A DNA stretch of 64,000 nt from Candidatus Protochlamydia naegleriophila (GTDB lineage Bacteria > Chlamydiota > Chlamydiia > Chlamydiales > Parachlamydiaceae): NCBI RefSeq assembly GCF_001499655.1, contig NZ_LN879502.1, positions 2,232,001 to 2,296,000 of the forward strand, in the 5' to 3' direction. The notes beneath the pieces are model-generated. The model ran no database searches. It was not told where the DNA came from and saw nothing but the letters and a program-made list of their open reading frames with translations. The translations under genes were made by a program, and so were the position numbers. Positions 27,526 through 36,364 of this stretch are shown here, piece by piece. The first letter of the stretch is position 1. The number at the start of each line of letters is the position of its first letter.

Positions 27526-28695
27526 ATGTGTGCCAATAAAATGAAGCAAGAGGCCCAAAATCCCCTCATTCTCCGTTGCCATCGTTTAATGGAAGCATTT
27601 GCAAAATCCGACGATGAAAGAGATTTTTACATCGATCGCTTAGAAGGCTTTTTGATTTACATTGATCTCGATAAACCCCAAGCCGAATTAGATGCCTTGC
27701 AAGAAGAGTTGGAACAAAATGCTGACCGCTATTGCCAGATTCCCAAGCTTTCTTTCTATGAGACAAAAAAAATCATGGAAGGGTTTGTGAATGAAAAAGT
27801 GTACGACATCGATACCAAAGAAAAATTGTTAGACATTATTCAATCCAAAGAAGCACGTGAAAACTTTTTAGAATTTATTTACGATCACCACGCCGAGCAA
27901 GAAAAATGGCAGCAGTTTTATCAAGAACGCTCACGCATTCGCATCATTGAATGGCTGCGGCTCAATCACTTCCACTTCGTCTTCGAAGAAGACTTAGATT
28001 TGCCTCGTCCATTGGTCGAAAAGCTCAAGCATTCTCTTTTCCAAACAAAAGTTGGCAAAGACATCTTGACAGCACGTAAAAACCTGTTTGCTAAGGCGAA
28101 GACTTATTATTCTAACGAAGCATTAAATCCCCGTCCAAAGCGCGGTCGTCCACCCAAGCAAGCGGCAAAGCCAGATATTGAACCACAAGTCACGATAGAT
28201 ATTTTTACAACTGTTCCACCAACGGTCCGCCCATTCCTTTTCACACCAGACCTTCAAGCTTCTCATTTCTCAGCCTTCTCGTCTAAGTTTGATTCGGAAG
28301 AAGACCTGCTTGCAAGCCGCCGTCAATCTTTTGACACAGATGCCTCATTCAGCCAAAAATTGGCCTCGTTGCGCTCTCTTTCCAGCCGCTGGTTAGAGCC
28401 TGAACCTTCGTCTGAAAAGAATCCTTATGCGATGGATAACAGCTTTAACGACGATGATGACGATGACGATGATGACTTTGATGACGACTTCAGCGACAAA
28501 AAATCAAAGAAAGCTAAAGCAGCTAAACCGAAAGCAAAGGCGCCAGCTAAGGCCGCTAAAGCAGCTGTCAAAGCAGCTAAGCCCGAAAAGCCAAAAACCA
28601 AGCGAATCATGCCAAAAGTAAAAAAAGAAACCGCGCCAACGAAGACAAAAGGATTGAAAAAGATCATTCCTAAAAAAGGTCGTATAACTAAATAG
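27526..28695 (+). CDS. UPF0158-type chlamydial protein with AT-hook and histone-like tail
   Basis: A 389-residue protein occupying the position of C. trachomatis CT429. Residues ~1-205 are the conserved UPF0158-like part (FYIDRLEGFLIYIDLDKPQAEL; RIIEWLRLNHFHFVFEEDLDLPRP). An AT-hook-like PKRGRPPK follows near residue 208. An acidic run of nine aspartates lies near 307-315. The tail (about 325-389) is Lys/Ala/Pro-rich like histone H1 or chlamydial Hc2. A nucleic-acid-binding role is likely from composition; the molecular function is not known. The ATG is poorly spaced from its nearest GAGG. A terminator hairpin follows. Confidence 0.8.
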   Translation: MCANKMKQEAQNPLILRCHRLMEAFAKSDDERDFYIDRLEGFLIYIDLDKPQAELDALQEELEQNADRYCQIPKLSFYETKKIMEGFVNEKVYDIDTKEKLLDIIQSKEARENFLEFIYDHHAEQEKWQQFYQERSRIRIIEWLRLNHFHFVFEEDLDLPRPLVEKLKHSLFQTKVGKDILTARKNLFAKAKTYYSNEALNPRPKRGRPPKQAAKPDIEPQVTIDIFTTVPPTVRPFLFTPDLQASHFSAFSSKFDSEEDLLASRRQSFDTDASFSQKLASLRSLSSRWLEPEPSSEKNPYAMDNSFNDDDDDDDDDFDDDFSDKKSKKAKAAKPKAKAPAKAAKAAVKAAKPEKPKTKRIMPKVKKETAPTKTKGLKKIIPKKGRITK

Positions 28696-28713
28696 TCCTC
28701 GATTACTCTTCAA

Positions 28714-28741
28714 GGGATAAGGAATGCATGCTTCTTATCCC
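28714..28741 (+). terminator. Terminator after the UPF0158-type gene
   Basis: A perfect 8-bp stem GGGATAAG/CTTATCCC with a 12-base loop (containing ATGCAT) begins 18 bases after the stop. T content after the stem is modest. Confidence 0.6.
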
Positions 28742-29119
28742 TCCTTAGATCTTAATTTATTCCCCTCTCCATAGCATAGGTTCGTATTGCTGTTAGAAGG
28801 CTGCTTTGGCTTACTAGCCGTAAAACCCACCCGCAACCCGTTAGCTAGTAAAGACATAAAAAGTAAAGCTAATTTACGTATCTCATTATAATTAAGCAAT
28901 ATATAATTCTGTACTATTTAGATCTCCTAAAGCAATCCAAGAAGAGCTTCCAGTGTATTGTGTTTTGCTAAGCCAGTTGTTATATGCTTCGTAGAACTGA
29001 ATAAGCAATCAGCTGCTCTCCAGGCTCTTATTGTTTTTTATCCCCCCCTACCCAAAGTGAGCGCCTGGAGAACTGTGGGTAGATGGGATAAAGAAAGAAA
29101 AAATCGATCATCATCTAAA
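28742..29119. other. Gene-free region with RNA-like structure
   Basis: No supported ORF. A hairpin TTACTAGC/GCTAGTAA is at 28811-28851. At 29017-29092 there is a two-part stem (29037-29054 with 29076-29092). Its loop contains GCCTGGAGA (29063-29071), complementary to TCTCCAGGC (29017-29025) outside the stem, so a pseudoknot is possible. It does not match tmRNA, 6S or SRP RNA as far as I can see. Confidence 0.45.
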
Positions 29120-29140
29120 GCCTCCCAAACGCTGGGAGGC
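29120..29140 (-). terminator. Terminator of the CPBP protease gene
   Basis: A perfect 8-bp GC-rich stem GCCTCCCA/TGGGAGGC with a 5-base loop lies 7 bases after the stop codon at 29147. The minus strand continues with CTTTAGATG. Confidence 0.65.
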
Positions 29141-29146
29141 CTCATC

Positions 29147-29899
29147 TTAAACCATTTCTGGGACCGGCGTACGGACTAAGTTAAGGCTGTTGAAGACACG
29201 GTAAGGCATGCTAAGGCAAACATTGCTGAATTCCCTTATGCTCGTTGCCGTGTTTTGCACCCACTCCGGCTTACCCAAGGTATAGGATGCAATTGGATTG
29301 ATCACAACGGCCGCTAGACATACGAGGGTGACTCTTGGATCAGCATAGGTTGCTATACAAAGAGCTAACATATTATTGAATCCATGCGCTAAAATTGAAA
29401 CAGAAAGAGTCTTGTACTTATCGCTCAAATAACCATAAGCCACGCCTCCTACGTAACACCAAGTAAACTGCGTCAACTTAGCGGCCGTACTCGAATGAGG
29501 ATTCATTAAATGGGCAGCGGCAAAAACAATGGCGGTGATCTGAATACGCCAAGTCCTTTGAACGGCTAATTCCTCTTGACTCAATTCTCTTTGAGTAACA
29601 AAATGATTCCACCCCTTTTGAACTAAACCAACTCCTCGTTGAAGGACACCTCGAAAAATAATCTCTTCAATAACAGGCGCTGCTACAGCGATTGTCCAAA
29701 CAGCTTTCACAGGCATTTTTGCCTGACCCAACGCCCTCTCCAGCAAAATCTCCAAAAACATTTTAGCTGCTACAATTTTAACTAACTCTACCACAGTAGC
29801 CGTAACAAATTGACTGACAGGATGGTGGATCACAGATCCCACATAGCGCTCCATAAAGGGACGAGCAGGTGGCATAATCGGTTCCGGATTATATTCCAT
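29147..29899 (-). CDS. CPBP-family (CAAX/Abi) intramembrane metalloprotease
   Basis: A 250-residue polytopic membrane protein with the three motifs of PF02517. Glu78-Glu79 and Arg83 lie in VIEEIIFRGVLQ (EExxxR), His130 in FAAAHLMN (FxxxH), and His172 with Asn176 in LAHGFNNM (HxxxN). Five to six hydrophobic segments are visible. The family includes CAAX prenyl endopeptidase Rce1 and bacterial proteins of mostly unknown substrate. AAAGGA precedes the ATG. The gene is transcribed away from the SLC25-like gene across a ~500-base AT-rich gap. Confidence 0.88.
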   Translation of the reverse strand: MEYNPEPIMPPARPFMERYVGSVIHHPVSQFVTATVVELVKIVAAKMFLEILLERALGQAKMPVKAVWTIAVAAPVIEEIIFRGVLQRGVGLVQKGWNHFVTQRELSQEELAVQRTWRIQITAIVFAAAHLMNPHSSTAAKLTQFTWCYVGGVAYGYLSDKYKTLSVSILAHGFNNMLALCIATYADPRVTLVCLAAVVINPIASYTLGKPEWVQNTATSIREFSNVCLSMPYRVFNSLNLVRTPVPEMV

Positions 29900-30417
29900 T
29901 TTTATTCCTTTTATTAAAAATTAAAGATTATTAAATAACAATTAAATCATTTTATTGCATACAAATATTAATTTCAATAAATAAAAAATCACTAATCAAA
30001 ACAATAAGACTTTAAATTATTTCCATCATTGACACTATTTCCATCATTCGCTAGTCTTCTTTGAGAGTTTTAAGTATAGGCTTGTGTATTGCGGCTTCAA
30101 TACACTTAATAGGATGTCAAACAAAGGGTAGATAGCCGTTATCCACACATTGTTGAACTAGCCAAAACCGCTTTAGCAGGTGCCACATGCAAGACAATTG
30201 CTTTGCTGTCTCTGAGGCTTTCCCTCAGGTTGATGCCCACTCTATCTTTTCTTTTTCTTCTTTTATTCTCGTTTTTTCTTTTATTCTTTCCCTTATCTAA
30301 AAAAATCTGATACTAGTTATTTGATTTTTTTTTAGTCTATATCCATTTGGATATGAATTGAAACATTGTCGAATCAGTTGCTGGATTAAAAATATTTATA
30401 TAATCACGGAGATTTTT
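29900..30417. other. AT-rich divergent intergenic region
   Basis: 518 bases between divergent genes, with no supported ORF. The 13-base string TATTTCCATCATT occurs twice at an 18-bp period (30018-30030 and 30036-30048). A pyrimidine-rich tract lies at about 30240-30300. Confidence 0.5.
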
Positions 30418-31329
30418 ATGAATTCGTCCCCGGTCGGCTCAGCAAATGGTAATAGCCCCCACATTCCATCATCCTCTTCTAAAGACAATCAAAACCGCCC
30501 CTACTTGCAGTGGATGGTCACTCTTATTGGCAACAATCCTTATCGAGAGCTTGGCAAAGGAATATTCTCTGGCGTCGTTGAGGTGTATTTAGATCAGCCC
30601 TTCGTGACCGTTAAAAATGAGCTTCAAGCAAACATGGGAACATCGCATGCGTTGAAGTTCAATAGAGAATTTTTCAAGAAATTGTGGGCGGGAGCCGGAG
30701 CCAATGCAACGGGTCAAGCCTGCGTTGCGGGAGCAAATATGTTTACGCTTGACTATTTGAGAAGGATTCAGACTGCACACGGCAATCAACAATCCCTGAC
30801 GTTCACGCAAGATCTTTTCACTTCAATTGCGACAGGCATTTTGACCTCTCCCTTGAGTTGCAGTGAAATGATCATGATGCACCAAAACCGAAGGGTAGCT
30901 GAAGCCATTAAGAATCGGGAATCAAAGCCTACCTATAGCTCTACCATTGCCCATTTATGGAAGATGCAAAATTGGAGAATGTTCACAAAAGGTTTGGGAC
31001 ATACAGCCATACGCGAAGCCTTTTTCACTGCTTCTTACGGCACTTTTTCCCCTTATTTCAAGAAAAAATTTCAAGAGATAGGGATAGAAAACCAATTGAT
31101 CGCTACCATTTTGGGCGGCGGCATGGCTGGAGTGTTAGGTGGAACCTGCTCTCATCCATTCGATACATGGAATACTCAAGCTAAATTAGGGGTTCCAAAA
31201 ACACAGTGGCTTTCTTCCTACCAAGGATTAGGGGCCCGCAATACACGCATCGCACTGGCCATCATCTGGTACAGTTTAATCAATGAAGGTTATCAAAAAA
31301 TGATTGTTGAAGGCGAAAAATACAAGTAG
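30418..31329 (+). CDS. Mitochondrial carrier (SLC25)-like membrane protein
   Basis: A 303-residue protein with the three-fold repeat of eukaryotic mitochondrial carriers. Repeat 1 (about 45-117) has DQPFVTVKNELQ, then WAGAGANATGQACVAGANMFTLDYL. Repeat 2 (about 133-216) has TSPLSCSE, then FTKGLGHTAIREAFFTASYGTF. Repeat 3 (about 227-296) has SHPFDTWNTQAKLG, then YQGLGARNTRIALAIIWYSL. The PX(D/E)XX(K/R) signatures are partly degenerate (PFVTVK, PLSCSE, PFDTWN). Each repeat keeps the Pro kink and the following helix. The size of ~300 residues is canonical. GGAG six bases before the ATG at 30418 decides the start. An N-terminal Ser/Pro-rich extension of ~28 residues is present. In bacteria such proteins are rare; Legionella LncP is a known secreted example. 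The substrate cannot be read from sequence. Confidence 0.82.
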   Translation: MNSSPVGSANGNSPHIPSSSSKDNQNRPYLQWMVTLIGNNPYRELGKGIFSGVVEVYLDQPFVTVKNELQANMGTSHALKFNREFFKKLWAGAGANATGQACVAGANMFTLDYLRRIQTAHGNQQSLTFTQDLFTSIATGILTSPLSCSEMIMMHQNRRVAEAIKNRESKPTYSSTIAHLWKMQNWRMFTKGLGHTAIREAFFTASYGTFSPYFKKKFQEIGIENQLIATILGGGMAGVLGGTCSHPFDTWNTQAKLGVPKTQWLSSYQGLGARNTRIALAIIWYSLINEGYQKMIVEGEKYK

Positions 31330-31340
31330 ACAGCATAAAA

Positions 31341-31363
31341 GAAGGAACTCTTTGAGTTCCTTC
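31341..31363 (+). terminator. Terminator after the SLC25-like gene
   Basis: A perfect 10-bp stem GAAGGAACTC/GAGTTCCTTC with a TTT loop begins 11 bases after the stop codon. Confidence 0.65.
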
Positions 31364-31431
31364 TAATGTATTGCGCTAAAAGTCCTTTGTCATTCAAGAT
31401 CAAGTTAATCAAGATTTTAACGGAGGACTTG

Positions 31432-32205
31432 ATGACAGCTCATTCATCTTTCGAAACCAGCACCTCTTTTTGGCCGCTCCTTCAGAAGCTAAACGAGGGA
31501 ACTTTTGTCGATTTGACCCATGCCTTCGATGCCGATAGCCCCCACTTTGAGACTGCAGTTCCCTTTGAAGTCAAAGATGTCAGCCTGCACAAAGAACATG
31601 GAATTTGGGTCCAACGCTTTTCCTTTGAAGGTCAATGGGGAACGCATGTCGATGCTCCTGCACACTTCTGCCAAGGGCAGCGCACAGTTTGTCAGATACC
31701 TATTGAAGAAATGATTCTTCCATTAGTCGTCATCGACATCCATGACAAAGTGAAAAAAAATCCAGACTATGCTGTCAACGTCAACGATCTGTTAACTTGG
31801 GAAGACGAGTACGGTAAAATTCCAAGCGGAGCCTTTGTGGCGCTGCGAACAGACTGGAGCAAACGCTGGCCCAATAATGCAGCCATGCACAACTGCGATG
31901 AAACGGGTGTTCCACATACTCCAGGATGGAGTTTAGGAGCTCTTTCCTACCTATACGAAGAATGCCTTATCACAGCTACTGGACACGAGACAATCGATCC
32001 AGATCCCGGCTATAACGCAAGAGATACCGAATGGGCTTGCGAACGCTACATTCTCAATCTCAACCACTACCAAATCGAGCTGCTAACGAATTTAGATCGC
32101 TGCCCACCCAAAGGAGCCATCGTCATTTGCTCCTTTCCCAAACCTGCCCGCTCGTCTGGATTTCCAGCCCGCGTTTTTGCCATTTGCCCCAAAACGACAA
32201 CATAG
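31432..32205 (+). CDS. Cyclase-family metal-dependent hydrolase (kynurenine formamidase-like)
   Basis: A 257-residue member of the PF04199 cyclase family. The metal-binding motif is WGTHVDAPAHF with His72, Asp74 and His78, followed by TGHETIDPDP near residue 184. An upstream in-frame ATG at 31366 is rejected because it lies just after the preceding terminator and lacks a ribosome binding site, while GGAGG stands six bases before the ATG at 31432. Family members hydrolyse N-formylkynurenine, isatin or related amides; no tryptophan-pathway genes are visible here, so the substrate is open. Confidence 0.85.
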   Translation: MTAHSSFETSTSFWPLLQKLNEGTFVDLTHAFDADSPHFETAVPFEVKDVSLHKEHGIWVQRFSFEGQWGTHVDAPAHFCQGQRTVCQIPIEEMILPLVVIDIHDKVKKNPDYAVNVNDLLTWEDEYGKIPSGAFVALRTDWSKRWPNNAAMHNCDETGVPHTPGWSLGALSYLYEECLITATGHETIDPDPGYNARDTEWACERYILNLNHYQIELLTNLDRCPPKGAIVICSFPKPARSSGFPARVFAICPKTTT

Positions 32206-32292
32206 AAAAAAGGACCAAACGGGACACTCTAATCAATCAAGTCTCCCATTTAGCCCTTATTGCCATAGAATAGCCTTATTTATAGACTACTC

Positions 32293-32691
32293 TTATTTAT
32301 GGTGGCCGTCTCCATGATGTCCATGACCATGATGATCATGATGACCATGGTGGTCTGAATGGTGATGGTCATGGCGATCTCCGTGATGGCGATCTCCATC
32401 ATGGTGGTCCCAATCGTGGTGGCGATCCCAATGCCCTCCATCGTGATGATCCCAGTGATGGCCATCATGCCAATCCCCATGGTGGATGACGCCTTCCTCA
32501 AATGAACCACTTGTACCATAAGGCACCTCTCGAACGACGCCTTCCTCAACAGGTACGGGTTGAATCACAACAGGTTTTTCAATGACTTGAGGTACTGGCT
32601 CAACTACGGCTTCTACAGCCTGCAAACCCCATAAGCTCGACAAAGAGACGACGGCAACTGATCCAACTATCCATGTTTTAAGCTGTAACAT
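32293..32691 (-). CDS. Secreted histidine/aspartate-rich protein
   Basis: A 132-residue protein with a signal peptide (cleavage near Ala28, LQAVEA). A Val/Pro/Glu-rich spacer follows. The C-terminal ~63 residues consist almost only of His, Asp, Gly, Trp and Arg, with about 29 histidines in HHxxDHH-like patterns. This suggests binding of Zn, Ni or Cu in the periplasm or at the surface. AAGGGGGA stands three bases before the ATG. It lies 97 bases after the CX5R protein gene on the same strand. Another minus-strand frame over the tail is an artefact of the repeats. The function is inferred from composition only. Confidence 0.75.
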   Translation of the reverse strand: MLQLKTWIVGSVAVVSLSSLWGLQAVEAVVEPVPQVIEKPVVIQPVPVEEGVVREVPYGTSGSFEEGVIHHGDWHDGHHWDHHDGGHWDRHHDWDHHDGDRHHGDRHDHHHSDHHGHHDHHGHGHHGDGHHK

Positions 32692-32787
32692 ATGTCCCCC
32701 TTGCTTTATTCAATAAAATGCTTAAAAACAAACTAAAGAAACAGAAAACAGCGACAATGAATTCAATTCGTACTGATTTAAGGCTAT

Positions 32788-35700
32788 TTAATGAACCGCT
32801 ACTCCTTTAACACCCAATTTGCTTAAGAGCTTAGCCACACCTTTGCTAGCAGTTCCTGCCTGTTGTACATAATAGATTAAGCGAAGAGCCTTTCCTTCCG
32901 CCCCATCAGTAATACCTGGCAGGTAAGCTGCGCTACATTTCAGAACTTTGATTCCCGTGTTGTCATAAATAACAAGAGCTGCACAACCCGACTTGCTGAT
33001 AATTTTTTTATTAAACTGCTTCTCGTGTTCTTTAAGAATTTGGGCTTTTCGTTCTTGGGCCTTCTTAAAGCGAAGCTGTTCTTTCTTATTGAGTCCTTTA
33101 GGCATGACCTCTGACTGCAAGGCGGGATCCTTATACATGCTTTCTTTGACAAAGTTAAGGATTGTACGCCCTCCAACCATACCTGTACGATCTTTGGCGC
33201 TTAAACAGCCCATTGAAAGTGGAAACTTTAATTTAATGAGTGCGATACTGAATGCTTCGGCCATCAAATAGGAAGACTCTCCTTGCTCTAATTGCTTTTG
33301 AACAGCATTGAGGAGCTCCAACCCTTCTTGGATTTCTTTATCACCAGGGTTATTCAAGACTTGTTTTTCAGCTGCTTCAAGCAACTTGGTCATATTCTTT
33401 TTATTGATCTCTTGCTGGATGCCATCATTTTTCGTATGGCCTTGAACTGTCATGTTGACAAAAGAGGTTTCGAGCTTTAACTTTCTGGGATTTCCCGACA
33501 AATCAATAAGTGTTTGTGCCAGGTGCACATGTCCATCGGCATCGATGGCAGGCCCTTTACCATCAAAAATCAATGTCTTGCCTGCAAATTCGGCAAAAAT
33601 CTCATGCATATCGGTCATTTGAAAGGCTTCATTGTGGGCCCAACCCGTCTGGTCCTGCTTATCGGTCTTTCGATTCAAAAGCCCCAAATGTGTGACGCTG
33701 AATGTGGTTTGGGAGGGATTGCCTACGACGCCAACCAGCTGTCTTGCGACCTGTCCCTGGACAAGCTGAAGCATCTGATTATTTAAAATATGGCGTCTCT
33801 CCTGTATGGTTTGACGTACATATTCAGGCTGAAGCTGTTCGATGGCATAGTCAATGGCCAACACTTTCGCTTTATTGCTTTCTGGCTGCATTGCCAACTC
33901 TTTTCTCATTTCACGAAGCTTAGATAACTTCTTTTCGAGAGTTGGGGAAGAGAGGCCGCTCTTCAATTCGGCATGAATCACTTTTAGCTCAGCAAGATTT
34001 GTAAAACCATTTCTTAAATCGGTCATCACTCCGAGACGAAAGAATCCAATCTCTCGCTCATCCCCCTCATATTTCTGGTAACGGAAGTTAACCGGAGCTC
34101 CCAAGCAAATGGCATTGAGGCGATCTGCATAATCCTTTTGGCCCGTACTGTGATCGGCAACGTTTTGCAATTCATCTCGGAAAAATTGAGATCCAACAAA
34201 TTCCCCTTTCGCTTGTTGTGCATTTTTCAAAGAGTGTTCGCACAACTTAATTTCGGCCTCTAGATCAGCAATTGCTTCACTCAGTTGTATAGAAGAATTT
34301 TCTTTAAAGGAAGCCTTCTTAATCTCCAAATCACTTCTAAGCAGGTTTAATTGCTGAAGAAGATTGGCATTCAAATCTTTAATTGCGTCTTCTCTTTCAA
34401 CGACATCGCGCCCATAAACAGCACCACTCAGCTTGTTTTTATATTCATAAGAAATAAGGCGCCCAGGATCATGCCCCATAGCTCGCAATTGAGGAGCTTC
34501 GAAGCGCTGCAAAGGGGTTGGTGGTTCATGTTCATCAACTGGCGGCGTGTGAGAAAGCGTAACCCCTAATTCCTTAAAAGCCTTGTCAATCGGCGCTGTA
34601 GGCACGGCTGTCTGTACAGGCTTGGATTCCAAGACTGTGGTTGCCAACTGAGCCGCATGAGATAACTCTGTTGTGGCCTTCTGGTCGACCTGCCTTGCAA
34701 CGTGCTTGGAAGAGAACTGCAAGGGTTTCGCCTCTTGAGACAAGCTCCTTTCGATTGCATCCAGAGCATGGAATCCCTCTTCTATCGCTGCGAGCTCTTT
34801 TTCAACTACAGTGACATCTGCCTGGAGCTGCTCAACGATCCCCTCTTCAATTAATACCTGTTCATCAAGCTGCTTCACGTGACGCTTGCTCTCATCTAAG
34901 GCAGCGCTTTTGCCTTCAAGAAAAGTTTGCACAAGGCTTAAATCTTGAGCCAGCTGGGCAAGTGATTGATTCAAGCGGTCACATCTGCCTTTAACATTTT
35001 TTATCTCTTTCCCGGCTTCTTCTTCAGCCGTTGTCAATCTGACTAAAGAAGCTTCTAAGTGATGAACCCTTCCATTCGCTTCTCTCAACTGGGAATTTAA
35101 AACTCCAAGCTGGGTTTCAGACTGATCGCGTGTATGCTGCTTATTTTCAATCAATGCAGTGAAATGCTCTATATCTGTATTAATGATGCTGAGCTGCTCA
35201 GTCAATTCTCTTTCTTTTTCAGCCATAGCTTGCTGAATGCAGACCAGTCTGGAATCAATGGCTTGAAGCTTGCTCTCCAAGTCTCTAATAGCTGGTCGAT
35301 GAACAATTCCCAGAATAAACTTAGCGATCGATCTGATGACTGGAATGGATGAAAACCAACGATTCTCTCCCTTTACTTTGCCTTGAAGTACATCCAATTG
35401 ATCTTTAAGAGCTGCGCGCTCGCTCGTTTGCTGCTTCAATTCATTTGTTAACCTGAATGGTTCCCCTTCCTTAGACGCCTGTTCGATCCCAGCTTGAGTC
35501 TCTCGTATTCCACTAAGCCTTTCATTTAATAGATCGATTTCCTCCATACATTCTCGTCTGGCTTTTTGGCACTCTTCTATCCTGACAGGAATGCCTCGAA
35601 CCTGCTCTCTTAATAGATCCATTTCTTGACGCGCCTCAGCCGCTTGACCCCGAATTCCCTTTTGCTCTCCCTTCAAAAACTTGAGCTGCTCTTTTTCCTC

Positions 35701-36087
35701 TTGATGGAGAACGCTCTTTTCTTCAAGAGTCTGCCCAAGATGTCCGGCACTCTTTTCAAGCTCTTCCACAACGACTTCTAATAGTTTAGACTTCTGCTCG
35801 AGGCCAGCTTTCTTGTCTTTGCCAAGCTCCAGCTCGCCCATCTTTTCATGCAGATTCTTTTCAAGGCAAATTTTCTTCTGCTTTAAACCCGCATACTGTT
35901 CTTTGAGGTTTAAGCGAGCCTTACTGATCTGCTCTTGATTTTTAAACGTTCCCATCGACAACTGCTGAATAGAAAGATTCTGGGGATTAACGGAAGAAGG
36001 AGATCCTAAGCTGACTTGATGATGCGAAGGGAGAGTACTTAATTGCTCTGTTTGATTAAAATTATAACCAATTTTAGAAACTGGCAT
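32788..36087 (-). CDS. Large coiled-coil protein with IpgD/SopB-like CX5R phosphatase motif
   Basis: A protein of about 1099 residues. GGTGA four bases before the ATG at 36087 favours this start over one seven codons upstream. Residues ~40-470 are a long Glu/Lys/Gln-rich coiled coil with a short break near 265. Residues ~520-1099 are mainly globular. Near the C-terminus CLSAKDRTGM carries Cys961 and Arg967 in the CX5R pattern, close to CKSGKDRTG of the phosphoinositide phosphatases IpgD and SopB. There is no signal peptide. If active it would dephosphorylate host phosphoinositides. The rest of the domain is not clearly alignable by eye, so family membership is a strong suspicion rather than proof. 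Confidence 0.75.
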   Translation of the reverse strand: MPVSKIGYNFNQTEQLSTLPSHHQVSLGSPSSVNPQNLSIQQLSMGTFKNQEQISKARLNLKEQYAGLKQKKICLEKNLHEKMGELELGKDKKAGLEQKSKLLEVVVEELEKSAGHLGQTLEEKSVLHQEEKEQLKFLKGEQKGIRGQAAEARQEMDLLREQVRGIPVRIEECQKARRECMEEIDLLNERLSGIRETQAGIEQASKEGEPFRLTNELKQQTSERAALKDQLDVLQGKVKGENRWFSSIPVIRSIAKFILGIVHRPAIRDLESKLQAIDSRLVCIQQAMAEKERELTEQLSIINTDIEHFTALIENKQHTRDQSETQLGVLNSQLREANGRVHHLEASLVRLTTAEEEAGKEIKNVKGRCDRLNQSLAQLAQDLSLVQTFLEGKSAALDESKRHVKQLDEQVLIEEGIVEQLQADVTVVEKELAAIEEGFHALDAIERSLSQEAKPLQFSSKHVARQVDQKATTELSHAAQLATTVLESKPVQTAVPTAPIDKAFKELGVTLSHTPPVDEHEPPTPLQRFEAPQLRAMGHDPGRLISYEYKNKLSGAVYGRDVVEREDAIKDLNANLLQQLNLLRSDLEIKKASFKENSSIQLSEAIADLEAEIKLCEHSLKNAQQAKGEFVGSQFFRDELQNVADHSTGQKDYADRLNAICLGAPVNFRYQKYEGDEREIGFFRLGVMTDLRNGFTNLAELKVIHAELKSGLSSPTLEKKLSKLREMRKELAMQPESNKAKVLAIDYAIEQLQPEYVRQTIQERRHILNNQMLQLVQGQVARQLVGVVGNPSQTTFSVTHLGLLNRKTDKQDQTGWAHNEAFQMTDMHEIFAEFAGKTLIFDGKGPAIDADGHVHLAQTLIDLSGNPRKLKLETSFVNMTVQGHTKNDGIQQEINKKNMTKLLEAAEKQVLNNPGDKEIQEGLELLNAVQKQLEQGESSYLMAEAFSIALIKLKFPLSMGCLSAKDRTGMVGGRTILNFVKESMYKDPALQSEVMPKGLNKKEQLRFKKAQERKAQILKEHEKQFNKKIISKSGCAALVIYDNTGIKVLKCSAAYLPGITDGAEGKALRLIYYVQQAGTASKGVAKLLSKLGVKGVAVH

Positions 36088-36302
36088 AAAGTCACCTTTT
36101 TTAAGCAATTTATTAAATTAATTTATCTATAATTAAAAAAACCATCTATCCCAATATTAACACATTCAGTTATTACAGAAATATTAAAAATAAAAAACAC
36201 TGATTTATTAGTATCAAACAAAAGATTGATAAAAACTTATTTGATATCGAAAACGAATAAAGATTATGGAAATAAAAAAAATCTATAGAAGATGAATAAA
36301 CA

Positions 36303-36338
36303 TTCGCCTCTCGCAAAATAATTATTTCGAGAGGCGAA
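36303..36338 (-). terminator. Hairpin upstream of the CX5R protein gene
   Basis: A perfect 11-bp stem TTCGCCTCTCG/CGAGAGGCGAA with a 14-base loop lies 26 bases after the stop of the 36365 reading frame. It is next to tandem copies of AAGATAGAAGAT at about 36338-36364. Confidence 0.6.
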
Positions 36339-36364
36339 AGATAGAAGATAAAAGATAGAAGATA

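Noticed and set aside
28742-29119. Gap after the UPF0158-type gene as tmRNA, 6S RNA or SRP RNA
   Set aside because: No tRNA-like ends with tag ORF, no 6S bulge pattern and no SRP GGAA tetraloop core were seen.
32280-32549. Alternative minus-strand frame (Met/Ile/Thr-rich) over the His-rich gene
   Set aside because: It lacks a signal peptide and ribosome binding site. The other frame has both.
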